This document shows positions 42,801-50,311 of a DNA stretch of 64,000 nt, piece by piece. The notes under the pieces were generated by a model that saw only the letters and a list, made by a program, of their open reading frames with translations, ran no database searches and had not been told where the DNA came from. The position numbers and the translations under genes are program-made. The first letter of the stretch is position 1; the number at the start of each line of letters is the position of its first letter. The DNA lies in the NCBI RefSeq assembly GCF_000972845.2, contig NC_040018.1:11009157-11073156 (forward strand), given 5' to 3'. The stretch comes from Larimichthys crocea. Taxonomy: Eukaryota; Chordata; Actinopteri; Sciaenidae.

Positions 42801-44699
42801 CTGGTCTTTGCTACATGTGTTTTTACTGTACGGGTTAGGGTCAGAAGAACTCAGTTCATTTTCTGGGACAGTTAAAGGTCCAGTCGAAAGGATTTAGTTA
42901 CATCTAGTGGTGAACTGGCTAATTGCAACCCTCTCGTCTCACCCTCTCCTTCCTAGCATGCCATGCCATTTTCTGTAAATAGAGCCCCCAAAATCTTACA
43001 CACTGGACCTTTAAGTTTCTAATAATTAACTATTTTTGGTTGTTTCATAGCAGAATCAAGTTGTTAACTTTCTCCTGGATTCACTGGCTACTGGTGTTGA
43101 TACTATTTCTGTTCTGACATTCATTTTTTAATTTTAGGCGGGGAAGACGTAGAAAGAATCTCCATGATTATGCATTGCTCTCCTTCACCAGGTAAGGACA
43201 TTATATTGTGTTTGCTTTCGTCAATCAATGTTGAAGAGCTTTTAAAGGATCTAAAAAAGAAATTAACCTTGTTTTTGTCTTCAGGAGCCTTCAAGCCTTG
43301 TGAGCACCTGCTGGGTAACTGGATGATTCGTCTGACTGTCTGGTTCATTTGCCTGGTGTCGCTGGTCTTTAACAGCCTGGTACTTGTGGCCACCTTCTCC
43401 TCCACACACCGAGCCACAGGCCACTCCCACTCCCTCGCTCCCTCGCTCTCTCTCTCTCCGGCCAGGCTGCTCATGGGACTGCTGGCCCTTGCCAACCTTC
43501 TTACAGGCCTGTATGTAGGAGTGCTGACTGTGCTTGATGTCGCCACCTGGGGCTCCTTTGCTGAGTTCGGTGTGTGGTGGGAGATGGGACCCGGCTGTCA
43601 GATCACAGGAGCTCTGGCTGTCTTCTCATCAGAGTGGGCCGTCTTCTTGCTGTCGCTGGCGGCTGTGGAGCGCAGCATGGCTGTGCGGACAATTCTTGGG
43701 AAGGTCATGATGTCGCCTAGGAGGAATGGCGGCAGCCATCGAGGGTGCTGGAGGGGAGATCGGCGCTTCAGGCTAGCCGCAGGACTACTGGGGCTGCTGG
43801 CTGCTGCTGGAGCCTGCCTGCCTCTCCTGACGTCCAACGACCAGACCACCTCTCCTCTCTGCCTGCCCTTCGCCGGTGGTGAGAGTCCAGCTCTGAGCGT
43901 TACGGTCGTTCTGGTTCTGCTCAACGCGCTGGCTTACCTGTTCACCGCAGCTGTGTACACCCAGCTGTACTGCCACCTGGGCAGGGTGGAGCTGGCAGAT
44001 CCAGAGCAGACGGGTGCGCTGCGTCATGTAGCCTGGCTCATCTTCACTAACTGCATCTTCTTCTGCCCCGTGGCAGCTTTCTCCTTCGCCCCTCTCTTGA
44101 CTGGCTCTACAGCCGGCGGCCCAGAGATTGCCAAGTCAGTCACCCTCATTTTCTTCCCGCTGCCTGCGTGCCTGAACCCAGTGCTGTATGTGTTCTTCAG
44201 CCCAGCGTTCAGGGAGGACTGGCTGAGACTGCGCGGCCGCGGAGGTTTGAGCAGGGAGGTGAAGGCCGGCACCGAAAGTCACGGAGACGATGGCGGCGGA
44301 GGGTCGGAACTCACGGACAGCGGCTCCTCCACCCACCTTGGCTTTGACTGTGGGGTGTACTCGCAGCTTTGTGGAGAGACAGTTGTATGCGAGCAGTGCG
44401 AGGCAGCTCTGCATGCCAGGACCTGCTCTTCTCCCTCGTCCTCCACAGTCTGTAGACACTTGGTGAAGTCTCACAGCTGTCCCACCCTCCTGGCGGGAGC
44501 TGCAGTGTGCCAGCGCGCCGAAGGGTTTTGGGCAGACAGCGGCACGCCCTCCGCTCAGTCCGAGTACGCAGACGAGGGGGACTCGTTTGTGTCGGACAGC
44601 TCGGACCAGGTCCAGGCCTGTGGCAGAGCCTGCTTCTGTCAGAGCAGAGGCCTTCCTCTGGTACACTACTCATACAACATACCTCGAGTCAAGGACTAA
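13824..44699 (+). CDS. lgr4: lgr4: R-spondin receptor, 18 exons, complete
   Basis: Leucine-rich-repeat G-protein-coupled receptor 4, a plasma-membrane protein that binds R-spondins and potentiates Wnt signalling. Exons: 13824-14005, 22859-22930, 31199-31270, 32053-32124, 35819-36034, 37777-37848, 39172-39240, 39604-39675, 39944-40015, 40124-40192, 40276-40347, 40602-40667, 40828-40899, 40983-41054, 41164-41289, 42300-42397, 43138-43191, 43285-44699. They sum to 2943 nt, or 980 residues plus stop (human is about 951). Exons 2-14 are 66-72 nt or 216 nt (exon 5, three repeats), each starting and ending after two bases of a Leu or Ile codon, as in this family. A signal peptide occupies about residues 1-22 and an LRRNT cluster has Cys 28, 32, 34 and 42. 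Repeats run to about 450, then the PYAYQCC hinge and seven membrane segments from about 524. LGR4 is chosen over LGR5/6 by [27 protein letters not shown] and the terminal PRVKD. The ATG has A at -3. Confidence 0.96.
16889..16906. repeat. Poly-G tract
   Basis: A run of about 17 G inside lgr4 intron 1, followed by TGGT. It is a candidate for sequencing or assembly length error. Confidence 0.8.
17431..17459. repeat. Short perfect inverted repeat
   Basis: Arms CTTGTCTGTCT and AGACAGACAAG (11 bp) around a 7-nt loop in lgr4 intron 1. It is too short for a microRNA precursor and has no partner features. Confidence 0.6.
18405..18605. repeat. Dispersed MITE-like repeat, copy 2
   Basis: Begins GGGCAGCAAATCATTTTTGC then ATTATCGATTAATCC. 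It continues through GTGGAAAATGTCCATCACAG to AAAAATCACTCAAATGATTG and a closing inverted end. It is the best preserved copy in the window of the family also seen near 5.6 and 36.4 kb. Boundaries are approximate. Confidence 0.65.
22931..31198 (+). other. lgr4: lgr4 intron 2
   Basis: About 8.27 kb between two 72-nt LRR exons. Its main content is the decayed gypsy-type element at about 27.0-29.45 kb. The rest is AT-rich with a C-run at about 23,660 and no exon that I can support. Confidence 0.8.
26990..29460 (+). mobile_element. Decayed Ty3/gypsy-type retrotransposon
   Basis: Protein remnants follow gag-pol order on the + strand. (1) About 27,053-27,152: zinc knuckles, [13 protein letters not shown] and then a second whose last Cys codon is now TGA. 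(2) About 27,285-27,330: a retropepsin active site, [13 protein letters not shown]. (3) 27,524-27,811: the reverse-transcriptase N-terminus with [16 protein letters not shown] and a MTEPTPLV motif. (4) About 27,900-28,080: RT fingers/palm, [11 protein letters not shown] and TPWGRYRF. (5) About 28,225-28,400: RNase [20 protein letters not shown]. (6) About 28,975-29,100: integrase core, MVDYLLKYPEV. Frames change repeatedly, stops are frequent, I could not find a YxDD catalytic motif, and the stretch between thumb and RNase H is shorter than in intact elements. No LTRs were recognised. It is dead and lies in the same orientation as lgr4. Confidence 0.9.
31271..35818 (+). other. lgr4: lgr4 introns 3 and 4 (exon 4 between)
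   Basis: Intron 3 (31,271-32,052) shows nothing notable. Intron 4 (32,125-35,818) holds a fragment of the GCTAAC-type repeat near 33,120-33,270 and an imperfect TAGACAGTA tandem at about 33,435-33,470. No extra exon is seen. Confidence 0.75.
33430..33475. repeat. Imperfect TAGACAGTA tandem repeat
   Basis: Three to four degenerate copies of TAGACAGTA interrupted by TATAA words in lgr4 intron 4. Confidence 0.6.
36385..36605. repeat. Dispersed MITE-like repeat, copy 3
   Basis: Contains ATCAATGAATCTGTTGATCA, then TTAGTTGTTTGGACCAGAAA, and ends ATGATTAATAGATTAAC followed by TTGCCAACTTATTGATCAAT. This is the same family as the copies near 5.6 and 18.4 kb, within lgr4 intron 5. Confidence 0.6.
37498..37532. 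repeat. (CA)n microsatellite
   Basis: About 17 CA units in lgr4 intron 5, some 245 bp upstream of exon 6. Confidence 0.9.
38333..38625. repeat. MITE with TTAAAGGTCC end, copy A
   Basis: Starts TTAAAGGTCCGGTGTGTGAG and carries TAGCCCAGAACAGAC in its body. It ends near CACCACTAGATGCC followed by a degraded inverted end. It lies in lgr4 intron 6 and is the same family as the copies at 42,872 and 53,001. Confidence 0.7.
39779..39818. repeat. (CA)n microsatellite
   Basis: About 20 CA units in lgr4 intron 8, between the 72-nt exons 8 and 9. This is the longest dinucleotide run in the window. Confidence 0.92.
42872..43014. repeat. MITE with TTAAAGGTCC ends, copy B (internally deleted)
   Basis: Clear terminal inverted repeats: TTAAAGGTCCAGT at the left and CACTGGACCTTTAA at the right (13-14 bp). 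Inside are ACATCTAGTGGTGAACTG and TTCTGTAAATAGAGCCCCC. At 143 bp it is about half the size of copy C, so it has an internal deletion. It lies in lgr4 intron 16, about 120 bp before exon 17. Confidence 0.85.
43285..44699 (+). CDS. lgr4: lgr4 exon 18: seven-membrane domain and cytoplasmic tail
   Basis: This single exon encodes residues 510-980: [10 protein letters not shown], seven hydrophobic segments and the tail. TM3 ends in ERS (about 638-640) in place of the rhodopsin-type DRY triad. TM7 carries NPVLY (about 807-811). Cys about 614 and about 702 are placed to form the usual extracellular-loop disulfide. Intracellular loops 1 and 2 carry longer Ser- and Arg/Gly-rich insertions than recalled human LGR4 ([36 protein letters not shown]). 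The tail keeps the paired-Cys segments and HLVKSHSCP of LGR4. The exon is GC-rich, so long antisense open frames overlap it; these are shadows. Confidence 0.96.
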
Positions 44700-45334
44700 A
44701 GACGCTTTAGAGCGGCAGTACGTCTGTGTGCACAGATCTCTCTGTCATGTGAATTCAGATGCTATGAGAATATGTAAACATTTTTATACCCGACAACAAA
44801 ATGTGCCAACTACCCTGCTAAAATACTATTCAGTAAGCACTTATGTTTGTAATTACTGTGTAAACAGAGATGGAACCAATCATTTAAAGGGAACTTGGTG
44901 TGCTTTTTGAACTGAGAGACCATTTCCAAGTGAACTGAGCACATCATGTTACAAACTAGTCAACAAAGGATCTCGCAAAGGAAAATCTCGCCACCAGTGC
45001 CTGCCTCTTGCTTTTGATTGGATGTCATGATGTTGCGAGTCTCAATGTACGTGTCAAAGATTTTGTGATTTTTCTGTCTCACCTGTACTTATAAGCTTTT
45101 TAATTGTTATACTTTTTTTTACTTTGATTTTTCTTGTTTGTGTTTTTTTTTTTCCACATAAATGTAGCACATGTAATAATCATCCTAGACTTTTCTGTGT
45201 GAATGTAACTTTCAGGTGGTCTTCACCCGCCAGAGGGGGGGGGGGAAATGTAACGTCAGCAATAACTTCTGCCCTACTTGCCTGTGATCGTAATCTTATC
45301 AGTGTGAGGATGGTGTAAGTAAATGCCAGTCTGT

Positions 45335-45340
45335 AATAAA
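45335..45340 (+). terminator. lgr4: Candidate lgr4 poly(A) signal (proximal)
   Basis: AATAAA 636 nt past the lgr4 stop is the first canonical hexamer downstream. A T/G-rich stretch follows at about 45,405-45,450. LGR4 messages can have long 3' UTRs, so the distal hexamer at 47,853 may also be used. Confidence 0.55.
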
Positions 45341-45889
45341 CACTTAAGAATGTGATAAAAGTAGCAGATATCACTGTTTTAGCAACAACTCTGCTCGGGG
45401 GCGGTGATTGTTATTTATTGCTTGAGCAGCTGGAGTGTTTGGGTGGAGACGATTTCAGGTGTGTGAACGGTGGCCTTTTGAATGACACAATCCAATCCTA
45501 GCATTCACCAAAACAACCGAAAACACTAACAAAAACTAGCACGCACAGACCAGTTTAGGTTATTATTTTCATTAGTCTGAAGGATAGTTCCACTTATTAC
45601 AAACCAGACCTTATTTTCTGAGTTTTTGCCATCATGTTGTTTGAATTGGATGATTTTTTTTTTTATTATTTCTTAGCTGCAGAGCTACAGTACATGTTCT
45701 GTTTGTTAGTGGGCCAAGAGACACATCAAACCCTACAGACAGAAACACTTAAATGAGACCTGCTTTTATCTGATTGGCTGACAGGATTGTTGACTTATTG
45801 CTCAGTTGAATTGTGTGTTTTAATAAGCAAACAGGATTTGAAATTAAAATGAAACCATTATCCTCTAACTTCTCGCTCAACATGAAAAA

Positions 45890-46310
45890 AATTCAACATT
45901 TTGGGAAACATACTTATCCGCTGGCTTGCTGACACTAAGATGAGAAGATCAATAGCACTTATCACATTTCTATATGCTAAATATGAACCACCGGCCAGCA
46001 GCTGGTTATCTTAGATTAGCATAAAGACTGGAAGCAGAGGGGAAACAGCTAGCCTGTTTAATCTATTCAAAAACTGAAGGATTAAACAAACGAGATACGA
46101 GGTGTTGATTAGTGAGCTTTTGATGTGCTGGTAGGTGGATTATGTTACACAGAGGAGGTCTAGCGGTTTCCAGACTTTAGCTAAGCTAACTGGCTGGTGG
46201 GTGTAGCTCTAATTAGCATATAGATATGAGAGTAGGGTCACTTTTCTCATCTGACTCTGGGCACGAAAGAATATTTCACAAAGGAAAAACACACTAAACT
46301 TTTTGGTTTT
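45890..46310. repeat. Dispersed fish repeat (AGCATAAAGACTGGA type)
   Basis: Recognised by CATTTTGGGAAACATACTTA, TTAGCATAAAGACTGGAAGC, GGGGAAACAGCTAGCCTG and a closing TTTTTGGTTTTATTTCCCCC. This matches, from memory, an abundant percomorph repeat found in introns and UTRs. Limits are approximate. Confidence 0.7.
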
Positions 46311-47071
46311 ATTTCCCCCCACAAATTGTAGACGTGAACTGTTGTCATAGTAACTATAATAACTTTTTAACCGACATCAAACAGGGAAATGCAAAAAAAA
46401 AAAAATAATAGTTTAGCTGATATCTGAGGTGCGTTTCTGGCTGACTATAAAAGTGTCATTAAGCATAATTTGGCTTCTGAGCAGCAAGTTAAACACATGA
46501 ATACCATCCAAGTCAAACACGTGAATGTAATCCCACTCTTCCACTTTTTCCAACATGATGCGGACGCTGCACAAGACTGGCAGCCAGCTGAGTCAACAAG
46601 AAAATGTAAAAACGGTGCCAAAAAGTATGAAATGCTCCATTATAATTGAAATGTGGGCGATTATTATTCAACCACAGATATGTAAAGACAAGTTTCTGCA
46701 GTGTGTTTTTTTCATTAAAAGGATTTTTTTTTGTTTGTTGTTGTTGCATGCTTGCATGCACGCGTACCTGTTGAGGTACACGAAGCTCTACAGTGAAGTA
46801 ATTACCAAAATTTTGACTTAAATAAATGGACATGATGGTAGAAGAAGTAGGAAAATGAGGCCAGTGTTGAAAATAAGAGGAATTATCTTTAAATCTCTGT
46901 GTCTTCCCAACCCAGTTACATCATCAGAGAGTGACTCAAACACTTCACTGTGTGCTCATTTCAGTCTGTATAACCCAGTTTTATCATGCAGGTCATCAGA
47001 AGAGCATTATTATATTGTAAAATATACAAACATAGACCTCTTTTCACCCTGAGAACTGACCTGAGAGGGAC

Positions 47072-47105
47072 TGTCTGTGTGTGTCTGTGTGTGTGTGTGT
47101 GTGTG
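47072..47105. repeat. (GT)n microsatellite
   Basis: GT run interrupted by two CTs, in the intergenic 3' spacer. Confidence 0.88.
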
Positions 47106-47852
47106 ACGAGGGATTGACTGATGTTTGGTGTGCTGGAGCATGACTATACACATTAAGGTGGATACACCCTCGGAGCATGTATCCACAAGTGTACGTCATG
47201 TGAGTGCTCAGGAATTTAGGCAATGTAGGGAAACCTTTTATTCCACCAACAAGACATTCTTGTGTCCTAATAATGCACCATTTAATTTGAATCTTTTCTG
47301 ATAGGCTTTGTCTCGACTGGGTGTGTCATTTCTTGCACCAACCAAAATGTCCGTTGATTGTTCGTCTGATGTCCCATCTGGTGAAAATGTACAAATTCTT
47401 TTAGTAGTTTGGTTATTAGTTTATTTTGTATTTGTATGTAAATTATTTGAAAAGAAATAAGTAATCAAAAATGGGATGCTAACTAAGGAAGCTACCTCCT
47501 CGACTGTAGTGGCTACCAGCAGTGCTTTGTAAAAGAAAAGTCTGTTTTGTCATTCTTTGTTTGCCTTCTTCTGTTGACACGTGGTTGTACATCATCATTT
47601 TAGATAAGTGCAAATTGTGGGAGGAATCTATGTACTGTATACTGTGATTTTTTTTTTTTTAACCAAACTATAAACTATGACATTTTTTGTTTTATCTTTT
47701 ATAGATACACACATGCAGAATGATATAGATTATAAACAGAATCTCACTTAATTTTCAGCTCAAATTAAATCCTGTTTGTAGTTTTTCATGTGAGATCTCC
47801 CCAGTTGTTTTATTCTGTTCAAGTAGAAAAATAATTCTATAAATTGTGAATG

Positions 47853-47858
47853 AATAAA
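47853..47858 (+). terminator. Candidate distal lgr4 poly(A) signal
   Basis: AATAAA about 3.15 kb past the lgr4 stop. An oppositely oriented hexamer (TTTATT on +) lies only 20 bp away at 47,878-47,883, so the two could form a bidirectional end for the convergent genes. No transcript evidence is available. Confidence 0.35.
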
Positions 47859-48419
47859 ATTGAAAGAACACAAGCATTTTATTCACCTTTTGTATTAAAA
47901 TTAAAAACATTGCAGTGACCATGTGTCCATGCTGTACTCTTTACCTTGTCATATTACACCTTAGCTTTGTTAATAAGTTGCAGCATAATATAGTAATGTA
48001 GAAAAATCTGATTTTAGTGTGTCATAGAAAGGCCCTAAAAATTAAAATATTGTCTACATTTTTTTTTTTACCAGCAAACTACCCCTGAATAATGGCCTCA
48101 TGGGAAAACAGGTTATTGCTTAACTTACAAATCAGGCCCTATGTTGTCATTGTTTCCACACTGCTGGAAGTGTCTTCAGCCAGCTGCTCAATCCTTGTTT
48201 GAACTCAGTGAGGACTTCTTTCCAACGTGATTTATACTCCAAACTGAGTACCACCAAGTAGTCTGGCCACTACAGAGAAATTACGTAAACTCAGCTGGCA
48301 GTAAAGATAACAAAGTGTCCTATTTCTGCTCATAAAAGTGCCCAAAATAGCCAATTTTATGCTGATCGAAAACAATGGCAGCTAGTCCATTACTTCCAGA
48401 CGGAATATATATTGAATAA

Positions 48420-48870
48420 CTATTGGATGGATTGCCATGAAACTTCCATGAACGATGAATCCTGATCCCCTGACTTTTGCTTTAGCGCCACCATGAAGTG
48501 TTTTTATGTTTTCATTTATATCTTAACATTTATGAAATATATTGGCCTAACATTTGGTACAAAGATTCATAGTTCCCAGAGGATGTATCTGAATGACTTT
48601 GTCAATCCAAGACTTTTTTCCAGCACTTCCATGAATTTATTAATAATAATATAATAACACAATGTCCCAACAAATATTGGATGGGTTGGCATCAAATTTG
48701 GTAGACACAGTCACATCCCCCTCAGGATGAACTGTAAACTTTGGTGATCTCTTAACTTTTCATATAGCGCCATCATCAGGTCAAAATCTCACAGCCATAC
48801 TTTGTGTTCAGTGCTAATTGGCAAATGTTATCATGCTAACATCTAAGATGGTGAACTTTTAGCCTTTGCT
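48420..48870. repeat. Dispersed fish repeat (ATTGGATGGATTGCCATGAAA type)
   Basis: Contains two related internal units: ATTGGATGGATTGCCATG near 48,422 and ATTGGATGGGTTGGCATC near 48,677. Each is followed by a TAGCGCCA motif, and the element ends in GCTAACATCTAAGATGGTG. I recognise it as a common teleost interspersed repeat, and fragments occur near 3.5, 33.2 and 55.6 kb. It carries an antisense AATAAA at 48,636-48,641. Confidence 0.7.
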
Positions 48871-49817
48871 CTTGAGTATATGTAATGTCGTGTATATATG
48901 TAACATTTTGAGAGTATTTCTATGTTGTCCTATTGCTACTTAGATCTAACCTTTCTCTCCACTGCTGAGAGCTGTGGTTCTGGTAAGTTGCCCATGCAAA
49001 CACCATTTTAGGACATTTTGTCTAAATGTAGACCTTTCCGAGCCTGTTAACATAAGACCATTTGTGCCATTCAGTGGAGTTTCCTTTCACCCCCTCCAGC
49101 TAGTCATGTTGTCCACCACCGCTGGCTCCCATCACTCGAGTAGTGAGCTGTAACTTGGTAATGAGTGAAAAATAACCTGATATATAACATGATATTTGAT
49201 ACTTCCTGTTTAGATTTGGACCATGTAGCCTTTTCACTTTGTAATTTGGGGGTTTTGGTGAAACCCCATGTCAAAACACCTGGCAAAAAACGAAGGTGCT
49301 GTAAGACATTCGTCATGTGTGTTAATAGTGGCCCGGTGACAGGTACAAGGCTCTCTGGATCTTTTGCAGCTGTACGCTGAGAGGGCACAGGAAATATTTA
49401 CATTTGAGGCATCAAAGGAATAACTGTGGAGTGATGTTACAGCAGCTCCCGCTCGACAAACCCCACCATGTGTTCCACTTCACTAACGCTTGTCCTCAGC
49501 AGTAAAAGGACATCTCAGCTATTCCAGCCCTTCACACACACATCCCACTGTGGCGTGCACATTAGGCACATGCTTCACACTTCTGGCTTTAGTGAGGCTT
49601 TGTTACAATAAAACTAAGCCCCTGACAATTCTAGTCCATTTCACTGGACCTCTGAGCATCAGTGCCATGCTTTTTTACGTTTTCTGAATACCATGGCTAC
49701 TTTAGCTGTCATGATGGGAATCTCAGGAATTGATCTCCACCTGTGTGCTATTGCTATTACTACAGCATCCCTTGATAATATCACTGAATGAAATCACTCA
49801 CTCATGTTTTTGAAGTA

Positions 49818-49823
49818 TTTATA
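49818..49823 (-). terminator. mybpc3: Weak candidate poly(A) signal for the mybpc3-like gene
   Basis: TATAAA on the minus strand (TTTATA on +), about 450 nt past the stop, is the nearest hexamer variant. The nearest canonical AATAAA on this strand is at 48,641-48,636 inside a repeat, and another is at 47,883-47,878. The true end is not determinable. Confidence 0.25.
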
Positions 49824-50270
49824 TTGACCTTTGTATGCACACAAACAAATCAAAACACTAATTCATTCCTTTCTTTCAGATGAAACGTGAGAAACAAGAT
49901 GACAAATCACAAATAAAATAATTTCATAAATATTGCTGCTTTCTTTGAATGTTATCCATTTATCTCTACTCTGTAGTATCTGTAGAATAGAGTGTAAAAC
50001 CATGAGTTACTTATCAAACAATGAAACATAAATACTTCCCTATTAATGAACAGCAAATTCAAGCATGAGCCCCAGTCACTTCCGTAATCGTAATAGTATG
50101 TAACAGATGCAAGATGATTGCAGAAGACAGTGGTGCAAAAACAAGAACGGATGTGCGTTAAACACGTTTGTGAGCCAGCCTGAAGAGTTTCTCGTGACAC
50201 AAAACAGTCAACATGCAGGAACCACAGGAGACAAGAATCAATCTTCTCTTCAGTCAGCAACTCAAAACTC

Positions 50271-50311
50271 TCACTTCTTTTCGTCTTTCTTTTCTTCTTT
50301 CACAATTTGCG
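50271..50311 (-). CDS. mybpc3: mybpc3-like last coding exon (Lys/Glu-rich tail)
   Basis: After LEVR at the end of C10, the donor C|GTAAGT (51,711) leaves one base. The acceptor TTCCTTGCAG|CG at 50,312 restores the frame and gives [13 protein letters not shown] then TGA. The PQ matches the usual VPQ end of MYBPC proteins; the charged residues after it are an extension. The exon was chosen by phase, acceptor quality and the PQ; a transcript would confirm it. The intron is about 1.4 kb. Confidence 0.72.

Larger units (their letters stand above)
44700..50270. other. 3' spacer between convergent lgr4 and mybpc3-like genes
   Basis: Contains the 3' UTR of lgr4 from the left and of the mybpc3-like gene from the right. 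No coding exon is seen. Two dispersed repeats (about 45.89-46.31 and 48.42-48.87 kb), a (GT)n run and candidate poly(A) signals are listed separately. Confidence 0.8.

Noticed and set aside
43121..43546. 141-codon minus-strand open frame over the start of lgr4 exon 18
   Set aside because: It is antisense to a clear receptor-coding exon. Its composition is the complement of GC-rich membrane-segment codons, and it has no family resemblance.
44136..44666. 176-codon minus-strand open frame over the lgr4 tail (also 44311-44673)
   Set aside because: Shadow of the GC-rich lgr4 cytoplasmic tail; no recognisable domain and no splice or promoter context.
13824..44699. Assigning the receptor as LGR5 or LGR6
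   Set aside because: The last 60 residues and TM6-TM7 follow LGR4 closely ([29 protein letters not shown]); LGR5 and LGR6 tails differ.
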